A stretch of 64,000 nt of DNA, taken from contig CAJXOW010000010.1 of NCBI GenBank assembly GCA_913057825.1, positions 1 to 64,000 of the forward strand, given 5' to 3'. The stretch's first letter is position 1. Each line of letters opens with the position of its first letter. Position numbers and translations under genes: made by a program. Source of the stretch: an uncultured Balneolaceae bacterium (GTDB taxonomy: Bacteria; Bacteroidota; Rhodothermia; Balneolales; Balneolaceae). The notes under the pieces were generated by a model, which was not told where the DNA came from, searched no databases, and saw only the letters and a list, made by a program, of their open reading frames with translations. Positions 54,037 through 63,870 of the stretch are shown here, piece after piece.

Positions 54037-54849
54037 TTGATACCTGTCGGATTTCTTGAGTTCGGGATAAAAGACTTTCTGGAAACCCTGATTATCGCAC
54101 TGGTACTGTACTATTTGTACCGGTGGATTCGGGGAACGTTTGCTGTTCAGGCAGGTATCGGTCTCGTATTTATCATCCTCATCAATGTGTTGGTTAGTGC
54201 ACTGGGGTTGACCACGATCAATTTTATACTTCGGGGGATATTGGATGTAGGGGTGTTGGCTGTGTTCATAATATTCCAACCTGAAATACGCAAGCTGCTG
54301 TATCGGCTTGGGCAAAACACCAATCTCGATCGTTTATTTGTCCGTTCCAACTCCGATACGTTGATTGATGAGGTAATTGAGGCGGTTAAGAACCTGGCCC
54401 GGACTAAAACCGGGGCGCTGATTGTATTTGCCCGCTCCTCTTCTCTGCAGGACTTGGTGGACGTCGGAGTTAAACTGGACGCCGAGGTTAATACCGAGCT
54501 GCTGGAAACGATATTTAACAAGGATACGCCCCTTCATGACGGTGCGGTCATTATTCGAAATAACCGCATCGTAGCGGCGAGCTGCTATCTGCCCATCTCC
54601 CAGAATCCCAATATTTCATCCGTCTTCGGAACTCGTCACCGTGCTGCTGTCGGAGTTAGTGAAACCAACAATGTATTTGTGATCGTGGTATCTGAAGAGA
54701 CCGGTCGTATTTCGGTCGCTCGTAACGGCTCCTTGAACAGCGGGTTAACGATCCAGAAGTTGCGTGCGGAGATGAAGCGTGTCCTCGGCGAGGAGGGAAT
54801 GGGCGAAAAAGATATGAATTTCACCTCACCCGAAGGGGCTTTGCAGTAA
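54037..54849 (+). CDS. cdaA: Diadenylate cyclase CdaA (DisA_N domain)
   Basis: This 270-residue protein has about three N-terminal membrane helices (ETLIIALVLYYLYRW, IGLVFIILINVLVSA, VGVLAVFIIFQPE) and a DisA_N cyclase domain with DGAVIIRNNRIVAAS (DGA about 168-170) and FGTRHRAAVGVSE (RHR about 200-202). It makes cyclic di-AMP, which in many bacteria controls potassium and cell-wall balance. The K+ channel of this window may be one target, but that is only a guess. The start is probably TTG at 54037. The stop is next to the left arm of H-C. Confidence 0.93.
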   Translation: MIPVGFLEFGIKDFLETLIIALVLYYLYRWIRGTFAVQAGIGLVFIILINVLVSALGLTTINFILRGILDVGVLAVFIIFQPEIRKLLYRLGQNTNLDRLFVRSNSDTLIDEVIEAVKNLARTKTGALIVFARSSSLQDLVDVGVKLDAEVNTELLETIFNKDTPLHDGAVIIRNNRIVAASCYLPISQNPNISSVFGTRHRAAVGVSETNNVFVIVVSEETGRISVARNGSLNSGLTIQKLRAEMKRVLGEEGMGEKDMNFTSPEGALQ

Positions 54850-54856
54850 CCGGGCT

Positions 54857-55044
54857 GATTTAAGATTTAAAATTTAGGATTTATGATTGCGAAACGCCCT
54901 TAATAAAGTTGTTGCCGGTAAAAGTCTTAATAGGAGAAGGTATTGATTTTGCGACCTTAGCAATTACTTTCAGTGCAGTTCAAAAGTATGAAAACCAACA
55001 AATAACGTAAGCAATCTTAAATCTTTAATTTTAAATCTTTAATC
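54857..55044. repeat. Heptad-armed intergenic element H-C
   Basis: Arms 54857-54890 and 55011-55044 are 34 bp each, with four mismatches. They are made of 7-bp-period units (GATTTAA, GATTTAA, AATTTAG, GATTTAT, GATTGC). The right arm includes the meaB stop codon (55043-55045, TGA). It sits between the convergent cdaA and meaB genes. The innermost GATTGC is shared with H-B, while the other units are not. Confidence 0.8.
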
Positions 55045-56122
55045 AACCCCCCCGGTAAGTTTGCAGCAACTCGTGGGCGGCCTGAAAGGAGCTTTTCTTG
55101 CCCTCAATCACTTCTTGCTCGACAGATTTGAGTAGTTTTTTGATGGCGGGATCCTGGTAGAAATCATCCTGGAGGGCGTGGTTAATTGTCTCGTACATCC
55201 ACTGCTTGGCTTGTTCCCTTCTCTGTTGATCGAAGTAGCCGTTGGATCGGATATGTTCAATAAAGGTTTCCACCGACTTCCATACCGAATCAATTCGTAT
55301 GCCTTTCAGGGCCGAGCAGGTCAAGACTTCGGGTGACCAGCCCGAGGGAGATTCGGGAAGCATCTGCAGGGCACTGCGAAGAGCGGTTACGGCTTCACGT
55401 ATCTGCTTGCTTTCAGGATCTTCCGCTTTATTAAGCACTACCAGGTCGGCCAACTCTACAATGCCCCGTTTAATTCCCTGCAGCTCATCTCCGCTGCCCG
55501 GAAGGGCGAGCAGCAGAAAGCAATCGACCATCGACCGCACTGCGGTTTCAGACTGACCCACCCCCACTGTTTCAATAAACACATAGTCAAAGCCGGCTGC
55601 CTCGCAGAGCAGCATGGTTTCACGGGTCTTGCGTGCAACGCCACCGAGCGAGCCGCCGGTCGGGGAAGGTCGTATAAAGGCCTGCTTTCGATGGGCCAGG
55701 TTCCCCATTCGGGTTTTATCACCCAAAATACTGCCCCCCGAACGAGAGCTGGAAGGGTCGACCGTTAAAACAGCAAGCGAGTGTCCTTGATCGATGAGAT
55801 GCTCTCCGAGCCGATCGATAAAGGTGCTTTTTCCAACGCCGGGGATACCGGTTATGCCGACACGGACAGCTGAACCCGTGTGAGGAAGGCAAGATTCCAG
55901 AATCTGTCGCGCTATGTCATGATCTTCGGCTTTTACACTTTCAATCAGCGTGATGGCTTTGCTAAGAGCTTTGCGATCTCCTTTCAACAAATCTCGGGCA
56001 AGTTCGGGATTATCCTCTGCCTTTCGGGCTTTTTGACGAAAACGTTTGCGGCTGGCCGCCCTTTTAGACTCAGTCTCCTGCGGGCTATTGGAAGAGGGTT
56101 CGGATGTATCGTTTGGAGCCAA
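55043..56122 (-). CDS. meaB: Methylmalonyl-CoA mutase-associated GTPase MeaB
   Basis: This 359-residue G3E-type GTPase has Walker A (GITGIPGVGKSTFID), an effector region (DPSSSRSGGSILGDKTRM, SPTGGSLGGVARKT), a guanine-specificity motif (VLNKAEDPESK) and a helical C-terminus. It protects and reloads adenosylcobalamin in methylmalonyl-CoA mutase. It lies 72 bp downstream of mutB on the same strand, matching its role. Confidence 0.95.
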   Translation of the reverse strand: MAPNDTSEPSSNSPQETESKRAASRKRFRQKARKAEDNPELARDLLKGDRKALSKAITLIESVKAEDHDIARQILESCLPHTGSAVRVGITGIPGVGKSTFIDRLGEHLIDQGHSLAVLTVDPSSSRSGGSILGDKTRMGNLAHRKQAFIRPSPTGGSLGGVARKTRETMLLCEAAGFDYVFIETVGVGQSETAVRSMVDCFLLLALPGSGDELQGIKRGIVELADLVVLNKAEDPESKQIREAVTALRSALQMLPESPSGWSPEVLTCSALKGIRIDSVWKSVETFIEHIRSNGYFDQQRREQAKQWMYETINHALQDDFYQDPAIKKLLKSVEQEVIEGKKSSFQAAHELLQTYRGG

Positions 56123-56194
56123 GGTAGTCAGTTTTGATTAATAGACGTACGCCGTGTTATCGTTCGTAAATTGGTTATCCGGTTAGCTGATATA

Positions 56195-58348
56195 TTAAAC
56201 GGAATCACTGTGCGCCTCAATCAGCAGGTTCATAATGTCGTGAGCCGCCGCAGGTATTTTGGAGCCTGGACCGAAGATAGATACTACGCCGGCTTCATAC
56301 AATTCATCATAATCCTGTCGAGGTATGACGCCGCCGACGACCACCATGATGTCATCTCGCTCCTCTTCTTTTAGTTGTTCTATGAGTCCCGGCACCAGCG
56401 AGCTGTGCGCTCCGGCTTGACTGGAAACGCCAATTATATGGACATCATTCTCGATGGCTTGACGAGCCACTTCTTCGGGGGTCTGAAAGAGCGGTGCAAT
56501 ATCGACGTCAAAACCCAGGTCCGCAAAACTGCTGGCGATGACCTTTGCCCCCCTGTCATGTCCGTCCTGTCCCATCTTGGCAATCAAGATACGCGGACGT
56601 CGCCCGTCGGTCGACTCGAATTTTTTCGTCAACTCCCGGACGTCCTGAAATTCCTGGTCCTGTTCCATTTCTTCTGAATAAATTCCCGGTCTGATTTTAT
56701 TTTCAACCTGGTAACGACCAAACTCTTTCTCAAGTGCACTTGAAATTTCACCCAGGGTGGCCCCTTTTCGTGCGGCGTTCACCGAAAGATCCAGCAGATT
56801 TCCATCTCCCGTGGAAGCACAACGGGTGAGAGCATCCAGGGAAGCATTCACCTCACTTTCGTTACGTTCTTCTTTAAGTTTTTCAAGACGGTCGACCTGG
56901 GCATTGCGAACTTCGGTGTTGTCAATTTTGAGTATCTCAAGGGGGTCCTCCTCATCCACCTGATACTTGTTAACACCGATAATAGAGTCTTTTCCGGCGT
57001 CAATGCGAGACTGTTTCCGGGCGGCTGACTCTTCAATACGTTGATTCGGAAGCCCCTTTTCAATAGCGGCAGCCATGCCGCCGTATTCTTCCACTTCCTG
57101 GATATGTTTCCAGGCTTTACGGGCCAATTGATCCGTCAGATATTCTACATAGTACGACCCTGCCCATGGATCTACGGCATGTATAATATCCGATTCTTCC
57201 TGGAGAAACAATTGGGTATTGCGTGCAATGCGGGCCGAAAAATCCGAGGGCAGCGCGATGGCTTCGTCCAATGCGTTGGTATGCAGAGATTGGGTGTGGC
57301 CCAAGACGGCGGCCATTGCTTCAATAGTGGTTCGGGAGACATTGTTGAATGGATCCTGTTCTGTCAGGGACCATCCGGAGGTTTGTGAATGGGTACGTAA
57401 AGACATCGACTTGGGATTCTGTGGGTCGAACTGTTTCATCAGCTTGGCCCATAACATGCGTCCCGCTCTCAACTTGGCGATTTCCATGAAATGATTCATG
57501 CCGATACCCCAGAAAAATGAAATGCGTGGAGCAAAATCATCGATATCCAATCCGGCGTCCAGCCCGGTCCGAACGTATTCCAGGCCGTCTGCCAGCGTAT
57601 AGGCAAGTTCTATATCAGCGGTGGCCCCGGCTTCCTGCATGTGATAACCCGAAACGCTGATCGAATTGAATTTAGGCATGTGACGGGAGGTGTACTCAAA
57701 GATATCACTGATAATGCGCAGGGAGGGAGTTGGGGGATAAATATAGGTGTTGCGAACCATGAATTCCTTTAGAATATCGTTCTGGATGGTGCCGGCCAGC
57801 TTTTCCGGTTCCACCCCCTGTTGTTCTGCAGCTACAATGTAAAAGGCCATAATGGGGAGTACGGCTCCATTCATGGTCATTGAAACCGAAACTTCGTCCA
57901 GGGGTATTTGATCAAACAAAATTTCCATGTCCTTGATCGAGTCCACTGCCACTCCCGCTTTACCGACATCGCCCGTAACCCGTTCATTATCGGAATCATA
58001 GCCACGATGAGTCGCCAGGTCAAATGCAACGGAGAGACCTTTTTGTCCGGCTGCAAGGGAGCGACGGTAAAATGCATTGGTCTCTTCGGCGGTCGAGAAA
58101 CCGGCATATTGTCGAATGGTCCACGGCCGAACGGTATACATGGTCGAGTACGGTCCGCGCAAAAAAGGAGGGATGCCGGCGGCGTAATCCAGGTGTTCCA
58201 TGTCGAGTAAGTCGGATTCATGGAAAGTGGATTTTATAATGATTTCTTCCGGCGGTTTCCAATTCTTCCAGTCACGGGCTTGTCGTTCATTTGAGTGCTC
58301 GGTATTGTTTTCGGGTCGATAGTCCCTGTTGGTAAAGTCAACGCGCAT
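56195..58348 (-). CDS. mutB: Methylmalonyl-CoA mutase large subunit
   Basis: This 717-residue enzyme has a TIM-barrel catalytic domain ([46 protein letters not shown]) and a C-terminal B12-binding domain with the cobalt-ligand motif [14 protein letters not shown] (DxHxxG). It interconverts methylmalonyl-CoA and succinyl-CoA using adenosylcobalamin. mutA precedes it by 4 bp, and meaB follows. No epimerase or propionyl-CoA carboxylase gene is in the window. Confidence 0.96.
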   Translation of the reverse strand: MRVDFTNRDYRPENNTEHSNERQARDWKNWKPPEEIIIKSTFHESDLLDMEHLDYAAGIPPFLRGPYSTMYTVRPWTIRQYAGFSTAEETNAFYRRSLAAGQKGLSVAFDLATHRGYDSDNERVTGDVGKAGVAVDSIKDMEILFDQIPLDEVSVSMTMNGAVLPIMAFYIVAAEQQGVEPEKLAGTIQNDILKEFMVRNTYIYPPTPSLRIISDIFEYTSRHMPKFNSISVSGYHMQEAGATADIELAYTLADGLEYVRTGLDAGLDIDDFAPRISFFWGIGMNHFMEIAKLRAGRMLWAKLMKQFDPQNPKSMSLRTHSQTSGWSLTEQDPFNNVSRTTIEAMAAVLGHTQSLHTNALDEAIALPSDFSARIARNTQLFLQEESDIIHAVDPWAGSYYVEYLTDQLARKAWKHIQEVEEYGGMAAAIEKGLPNQRIEESAARKQSRIDAGKDSIIGVNKYQVDEEDPLEILKIDNTEVRNAQVDRLEKLKEERNESEVNASLDALTRCASTGDGNLLDLSVNAARKGATLGEISSALEKEFGRYQVENKIRPGIYSEEMEQDQEFQDVRELTKKFESTDGRRPRILIAKMGQDGHDRGAKVIASSFADLGFDVDIAPLFQTPEEVARQAIENDVHIIGVSSQAGAHSSLVPGLIEQLKEEERDDIMVVVGGVIPRQDYDELYEAGVVSIFGPGSKIPAAAHDIMNLLIEAHSDSV

Positions 58349-58352
58349 AGAT

Positions 58353-60455
58353 TTAAACTTGCTGGTTGGATTGATATTTATAGGATGTATTTTCGCCTGT
58401 GACGCCCAGTTGCCGGTGCAGGATTTGCAGCAATTCGAGTCGGTTGGTTTTCCGGTGTATAAAGTAATCTACTCCCTGCTCTCTAAAGCGTTCCACCTGA
58501 TCGACAGGATGCCCTGCAATGCAAAGCGTGGGAGGCGACTCTAAATTATGAAGCCAAGAAGACAGGTTTTCGACCATCTCTCCGTATTTATCGTCCGGAG
58601 CACAGAAAACCAGGATCTCGGGATTAACCTCGCGTATCTTTTCTTTAGCTTCATCAAATGCATCAAAGCCCAGTGGTTCTACCAGGTTGTAGCCGGCACA
58701 TCCCAGTAAGTTGGCTGCAAAATTAACTCGTTGTTTGCGTCGAGCCGGATTTCCCATCGGGATAAAGAGAACGGTGGGTACGGTTCCGGTATTTGCACTG
58801 AAAGCCTCCGTTTGCTTGCGCAGCTTTTCGAATGGTTGAGGCCCGCGTCCCGGGTGCAAAGTTTGCAGGAATTCTCGAGAAGGTTTCACCAGGGTATTCA
58901 GTACATCTCCCAGAAATGCTCCGTTTTGAAATGCATCCGACAGCGATTCCAGTAGCTGATGTTCATCGATATTATAATTGTTATCGCTTCGCAGCAGTGA
59001 TGAGGAAGTGTAGGCAGTCACGGTGGTATCCGGTACGGTATCATCGGGATCAGGATACTGGTTGACACCGATGAAGGCCGTCTCGCCTTTTGCAATAGAC
59101 TCATTCCGTTTTTGGCGAGTCCGGTTGATGACCGACTGAAGGTATCCGTTCCGAACGGATTTAACGAATCCTCCCTGTTTTTCGATTTCCTGGAAGAAAT
59201 TCCAGGCATGGCGAGCGAGTTCGTCTGTCAGGGTCTCAATATAATAGGATCCCCCCGACGGATCCGCTACTTTGTCAAAGTGAGATTCTTCCCGCATGAT
59301 ATGTTGTATGTTGCGTGCAATGCGTTGTGAGAAATCACCGGGCTTGCGAAAAGGTAGATCATGAGGAGCAATTTGCAGGGAGTTGCAACCACCGATGACA
59401 GCGGACAGCGCCTGGCTTGTGTTGCGTACTAAATTATTATAAGCATCGTATTTGGAGTGCGACCAGGTACTTGTTGAAGCGTGAATGACGGCCGGATCGG
59501 GTTCTTCTCCCTCTGGCAGATAAGCTGCCAGAACGCGAGACCAGAGCAATCGCAAAGCTCTTAACTTGGCAATTTCGAGGAAATAGCTGGTTCCGACGGG
59601 GACGGCAAAATGCAGATGCTGCTCCACCTCGGATGGGCTGCATTCGAGGTCGGTTAAACGCGCCATATATGACTGACCAATCGCCAGGGCGATTCCGAGT
59701 TCCTGTACGTTTGAAGCACCGCTGTAATGATAGGGGGGTAGGTTAACGGCCAGGGGACGAGCTCCGGGAAGGGTCGCTTGACTGTAATGAACCATATGAG
59801 CCGCCGTGCGGGAAATTTGCTCCGGTTTAGACAGCCAGCGACCGTTTGCGACAGCATATGTAAAAGGATCATATGTAAAAGCCGCCTTAACACGGTGAGG
59901 ATCAAGCTTGCGCGCACTGACCTCATTGGATAGCATTGCGAGATAGGCCGGCGTTGCCATATCGGTATCCAGGTAAAGGGAAATCTCTTCCAGGTTGATA
60001 GACTCCAGCAGCGTAGAAAAATCATGCTGATTTTGAACATTAATTCCTTCAAGGTCGCCCCCTAACATGCTATCAGACGGGTGCGGCTTCATTTTAAAGC
60101 TGAGACTCTCGCTTCCTTTTTTCAGGGCATGCTGGGATGCGTGATTGGCTGACTCCGCCTTTCGGTCATATATAGCTTCTCGAATAAGCCAGCGGTTACC
60201 CGTGGGATCGCTCCCCCGTACAAAAGGGAAACGGCCGGGCTCCTGCTTCAAATAATCCAGGGATTCCAGATCCTCTCTTCGATAAAAAGGATAGATCGGG
60301 AAAGTATCGATCGGCTTCCAGGTGAGATGTTCTCGATAATCCTTTCCTTGTAAATCTTCGTGAATTTGGGCCTCCCACTCTTCCAGTGAAATTGGTGGAA
60401 ATTCAGGGAAAAGCTGACTTGATGAAGCTGTTTCTTCCGATTTTGAATGGCTCAT
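58353..60455 (-). CDS. mutA: Methylmalonyl-CoA mutase small subunit
   Basis: This 700-residue partner of MutB has a similar fold; the N-terminal half has [20 protein letters not shown] and the mutase-like [14 protein letters not shown]. Its B12-type C-terminal domain lacks the DxHxxG cobalt ligand ([13 protein letters not shown] instead), as expected for the non-catalytic subunit of the heterodimer. Its start is 4 bp before the coding partner and the gene order mutA-mutB is standard. The upstream divergent gap holds element R8. Confidence 0.94.
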   Translation of the reverse strand: MSHSKSEETASSSQLFPEFPPISLEEWEAQIHEDLQGKDYREHLTWKPIDTFPIYPFYRREDLESLDYLKQEPGRFPFVRGSDPTGNRWLIREAIYDRKAESANHASQHALKKGSESLSFKMKPHPSDSMLGGDLEGINVQNQHDFSTLLESINLEEISLYLDTDMATPAYLAMLSNEVSARKLDPHRVKAAFTYDPFTYAVANGRWLSKPEQISRTAAHMVHYSQATLPGARPLAVNLPPYHYSGASNVQELGIALAIGQSYMARLTDLECSPSEVEQHLHFAVPVGTSYFLEIAKLRALRLLWSRVLAAYLPEGEEPDPAVIHASTSTWSHSKYDAYNNLVRNTSQALSAVIGGCNSLQIAPHDLPFRKPGDFSQRIARNIQHIMREESHFDKVADPSGGSYYIETLTDELARHAWNFFQEIEKQGGFVKSVRNGYLQSVINRTRQKRNESIAKGETAFIGVNQYPDPDDTVPDTTVTAYTSSSLLRSDNNYNIDEHQLLESLSDAFQNGAFLGDVLNTLVKPSREFLQTLHPGRGPQPFEKLRKQTEAFSANTGTVPTVLFIPMGNPARRKQRVNFAANLLGCAGYNLVEPLGFDAFDEAKEKIREVNPEILVFCAPDDKYGEMVENLSSWLHNLESPPTLCIAGHPVDQVERFREQGVDYFIHRKTNRLELLQILHRQLGVTGENTSYKYQSNQQV

Positions 60456-60579
60456 AGCTCGATGGATGCGTGTATTGGTCTTAAATTACACATTGGAAAA
60501 CCAGTGTTTACTTACTAATATAACATATCAGAATCTCAAGAGGTTCGTCGATTTAAAAATGATTTATTCAGGACTGTTT

Positions 60580-60741
60580 TTGGAAAGCTCGACTGCGGTG
60601 CCGAAGTATTCAGGTTTCCGGTTCAAAAAGGAATGATATAAACAAGTGCACAGGCGTTTATATCATTTTTTAATGAATGCTCAACGGAGGCCAGATCGAG
60701 AAAAACTTTTGAACGAGGAACCGTCGCCCGGCTTTCAAAGG
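60580..60741. repeat. Palindromic element R8 (eroded member)
   Basis: The left part reads TGCGGTGCCGAAGTATTCAG and the right part AACGAGGAACCGTCGCCCGG. These are recognisable as the R family ends and the GAAGTATT start, but pairing is broken at several bases. The centre has its own inverted pair (AATGATATAAAC, GTTTATATCATT). It lies in the divergent gap between mutA and the acyl-CoA dehydrogenase gene, as R1 and R7 do for their genes. Confidence 0.7.
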
Positions 60742-60784
60742 CCCTGTTAAAAACTATTACGTAAACCAAGTAATGAAATAATTT

Positions 60785-61951
60785 ATGGAAACTCCTGATA
60801 CAAGTTCATATCCGCCTCTTACTCAGCTTACAGAAGATGAAAAAATGTTAGCGGATGCAGCTGAAGAGTTTGCAGAGAATGTATTAAAACCTAAAGTCAA
60901 TGAGATGGAAGAGCAGGCCCGGCTCGATCCGGATATAATAGAAGCTTTTTTTGATATGGGGTTTATGGGCATAGAGGTTCCGTCCGAATATGAGGGGGGA
61001 GACGGTACGTTTTTCATGTCTATCTTGGCGATTGAGCAGATATCGAAAGTGGACGCTTCTGCTTCTGTGTTTATGGATGTCCAGAATACACTTGTAAATA
61101 ATGCTTTTTTGCGTTTTGGATCAGAGCCGTTGAAAGCCAAATATTTACCGGAGTTGGCGACGCAAAAAGTGGGGGCGTATTGTTTGTCGGAAGCAGAATC
61201 CGGCAGTGATGCATTTTCGTTGAAAACCCGAGCCGAGGAGGCAGGGGATGAGTACGTGTTGAATGGTTCCAAAATGTGGATAACGAATGCAAAAGAAGCG
61301 GAGGTGTTTGTCATCTTTGCGAATCTTGATCCCAGCCAGGGATACAAGGGTATTACCGCGTTTGTGGCGGAGCGTGACATGGAAGGTCTGACCGTGTCCA
61401 AAAAAGAGGATAAACTGGGCATACGAGCCAGTTCAACCGCCGAAGTGTTGCTGGAGAATTGCCGTATCCCCAAAGAAAATCGATTGGGTGAAGTTGGCAA
61501 GGGCTACCGTGTAGCCATGGAAGTGTTAAACGAGGGCCGCATCGGGATAGGAGCTCAGATGGTTGGCATTGCTGAAGGAGCTTTTGAGGCAGCCAAGGCT
61601 TATACGAGCGAACGAAAACAGTTTGGCCGGGCCATTTCCGATTTTCAGGCCGTTCAGTTTCAATTGGCTCGTATGGCAACTGATATTGAAACCGCCCGAC
61701 TGATGGTCTATAACGCCGCCCGGAAAAAGGAAGCGGGCGAAGACTTTAAGAAGGATTCGGCTATGGCGAAGTATTATGCCTCGGAGGTGGCCGAACGAGT
61801 GACTTCGCAGGCGGTTGAACTCTTCGGGGGTTATGGATATGTAAAAGAATACCCGGTGGAAAAGTTCTACAGGGACGCCAAAATTGGAAAAATCTATGAA
61901 GGAACTTCCAATATGCAGCTGCAGACAATTGCCAAGAATATTTTGAAATAA
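60785..61951 (+). CDS. Acyl-CoA dehydrogenase
   Basis: This 388-residue flavoenzyme carries the family signatures YCLSEAESGSDAFSLKTRAE and GYGYVKEYPVEKFYRDAKI, followed by YEGTSNMQLQTIAKNIL, in which the YEGT glutamate is the usual catalytic base in short- and medium-chain enzymes. Length is normal for the soluble type. It oxidises an acyl-CoA to the 2-enoyl form; chain length cannot be told. It sits beside the methylmalonyl-CoA mutase genes, which suggests a propionate or branched-chain acyl-CoA role, but that is context only. Confidence 0.94.
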   Translation: METPDTSSYPPLTQLTEDEKMLADAAEEFAENVLKPKVNEMEEQARLDPDIIEAFFDMGFMGIEVPSEYEGGDGTFFMSILAIEQISKVDASASVFMDVQNTLVNNAFLRFGSEPLKAKYLPELATQKVGAYCLSEAESGSDAFSLKTRAEEAGDEYVLNGSKMWITNAKEAEVFVIFANLDPSQGYKGITAFVAERDMEGLTVSKKEDKLGIRASSTAEVLLENCRIPKENRLGEVGKGYRVAMEVLNEGRIGIGAQMVGIAEGAFEAAKAYTSERKQFGRAISDFQAVQFQLARMATDIETARLMVYNAARKKEAGEDFKKDSAMAKYYASEVAERVTSQAVELFGGYGYVKEYPVEKFYRDAKIGKIYEGTSNMQLQTIAKNILK

Positions 61952-62100
61952 ATGCCAGGGGACGTGCCGTTCGAAACGCATCCTGATCGCATCTTGTTGG
62001 ATTCTGGTAGAGTTAAAAGGCCGGTAGGGAATGATTTTATTCGCTCTGTAGTTATTGAATTAGTTCAATAAACAAAACGACCGATCCATATTATCTTAAA

Positions 62101-63393
62101 ATGAAATCCACTCGGGTCATGGATCAACAGCAAATTGAGTCCCTGAAGAAGCACAGTAAAAACGAGGAATCTTTTCAGTTTCTGCAAGAAGAATTTGAAC
62201 GGATAGATCAAAAGAGACAGGAGCTGGAACAGCAGCTTCAACTGTTGGAGTCAGCCATCCGGAACGACTACGATGGTATTATCATAACCAACCTTCCCCT
62301 GGATAAGCCCGGTCCCCGGATTGTATATGCCAACGAAGGATTTGAAAAGATCACGGGATATGACCGACGACAGGTAATCGGAGAAACGCCCCGTATCCTA
62401 CAGGGCGAAAAAACGGATGAGCAAACGTTGAGTCGTCTTCGCAGAAAACTGGAAAACGGACAGTCATTTTTTGGAAGACTCATTAATTACCGGAAGGATG
62501 GTTCCGAGTTCGTTAATCAATTTGACGTGCATCCCCTCCGCAACGCAGAGGGAGAGATCACCCACTGGGTTTCATACATGCATGATATTACCGAGCGAAA
62601 AAGGGCGGAACGCAATGTCGTTGATACCGAAATAGAGTTTGACGAACTTAGGCAAGAGTCAAAACGGACGCTCCTGGATATTGATGAAGATGGAAATATC
62701 ATCAAGGCCAATCGGGCATTTCGGGACCTGGTTGGGTATGACCAGCAGGAGCTGCAACAAATTAAGGTGTGGGAGCTGGTTACCGAGAAGTACAGGGAGT
62801 CGCTGCGCGATCGTTTTGAAGGAAAGAAAGGGCAGCAGGATTTTGAGGGCCAACCCTACCGAGTTATCATTTGTCACAAGTCGGGTGCTGCCTTGCAGGT
62901 AGAAATCAACACGCGGGTCATGAATTTGCAGGACCGCCGCATCATAAGGGGGGATGTAAAAAACATCACATTTCAGAAGCGGGTTGTACGTAAATTAAAG
63001 GAACGCAAGGAAGATTTTAAGCGGCTATTTCGGAATGTAACCGACTTTACGTATCGCATAGAGAAAGACGAGGAGGGTCAGTATCATTTCGAGGCCCTGT
63101 CCGAGGATTTTCCCGAGTTGACCGGCTATTACGAAGATGAGTTTATTCAGCATGGCTCCTGGGAGAAATTGATTCATCCTGAAGATGTTGAAAAAGCCGC
63201 CAACCACCTGGAAGTTGCATTTCAGGGACAATCGCATACTGAAATTTACCGTATAGTGCAGAGTGATGGCTCTTACCGAACGATATTGGATTACGTAAAA
63301 CCGTTGAGAGAGAAGGAAGGATCAGATGGAGTTACAGCGGTACGGGGTTCGGTCAGTTCCCACCTGGAGGTACAGCCTGCAACACAGGAGTAG
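62101..63393 (+). CDS. PAS-domain protein without output domain
   Basis: This 430-residue protein opens with a coiled coil (LQEEFERIDQKRQELEQQLQ). Three PAS domains follow: about 50-165 (YANEGFEKITGYDRRQVIG, NYRKDGSEF), about 185-290 (NRAFRDLVGYDQQELQQI) and about 305-420 (SEDFPELTGYYEDEFIQHG, HPEDVEKAANHL). The first resembles LOV domains but has TPR where LOV needs NCR (GETPRILQ), so it is not a flavin photoreceptor by that criterion. No kinase, cyclase, GGDEF or HTH domain follows. It may act as a partner or sensor subunit. Confidence 0.85.
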   Translation: MKSTRVMDQQQIESLKKHSKNEESFQFLQEEFERIDQKRQELEQQLQLLESAIRNDYDGIIITNLPLDKPGPRIVYANEGFEKITGYDRRQVIGETPRILQGEKTDEQTLSRLRRKLENGQSFFGRLINYRKDGSEFVNQFDVHPLRNAEGEITHWVSYMHDITERKRAERNVVDTEIEFDELRQESKRTLLDIDEDGNIIKANRAFRDLVGYDQQELQQIKVWELVTEKYRESLRDRFEGKKGQQDFEGQPYRVIICHKSGAALQVEINTRVMNLQDRRIIRGDVKNITFQKRVVRKLKERKEDFKRLFRNVTDFTYRIEKDEEGQYHFEALSEDFPELTGYYEDEFIQHGSWEKLIHPEDVEKAANHLEVAFQGQSHTEIYRIVQSDGSYRTILDYVKPLREKEGSDGVTAVRGSVSSHLEVQPATQE

Positions 63394-63405
63394 CAAGTCG
63401 GTAAA

Positions 63406-63870
63406 TCAGGCCTCTGCTTGTTGTTCCAATTTAGTTTTGAAAGCCATGGCATAGATTTTCATCTGTTTGATCATGGCTGCCAGGCCGTTTGCCCGGGTAG
63501 CGGAAAGGTGTTCCTGCATACCAATCTTCTCAATAAATTTCGGAGGCTTGGTCAATATGGTCTCGGGATGTTGCCGGTCGTACACCCGCATTAACAGGCT
63601 AATCAAACCTTTTACGATAGCGGCATCGCTGTCTGCTTTGAATTTTACTTTATTACCTTCCAGGTCGGCCACCAGCCAGACGTTGGATTGACAACCTTTT
63701 ACCATGTTTTCTTCTGTTTTGTGCTCCTCCTCCAAAGGTTCGAGCTGATCCCCCTGTTTAATAATATGCTTGTACTTTTCCGTCCAATCACTCAGGGCTG
63801 AAAACTCTCTAACAATCCGATCCTGGATTTCGTCAATATCGTTGGGGGTATTGGTCTCTTTGTTGCTCAT
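63406..63870 (-). CDS. sufE: SufE-family cysteine desulfuration protein
   Basis: This 154-residue protein carries the acceptor cysteine in MVKGCQSNVWLV (C60) and a conserved SufE core (SDWTEKYKHIIKQG, LSATRANGLAAMIKQM). SufE accepts persulfide sulfur from a group II desulfurase (SufS) and passes it to the Fe-S scaffold. The desulfurase at the start of the window is group I, so its usual partner is not obvious. It converges on the PAS gene with a 12-bp gap. Confidence 0.93.
   Translation of the reverse strand: MSNKETNTPNDIDEIQDRIVREFSALSDWTEKYKHIIKQGDQLEPLEEEHKTEENMVKGCQSNVWLVADLEGNKVKFKADSDAAIVKGLISLLMRVYDRQHPETILTKPPKFIEKIGMQEHLSATRANGLAAMIKQMKIYAMAFKTKLEQQAEA

Noticed and set aside
29046..60741. 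CRISPR array made from the repeated R copies
   Set aside because: Copies are kilobases apart, palindromic and 150 bp or longer, with no short regular spacing and no cas genes.
62400..62420. LOV photoreceptor domain in the PAS protein
   Set aside because: The motif reads GETPRILQ, without the NCR cysteine needed for the flavin adduct.
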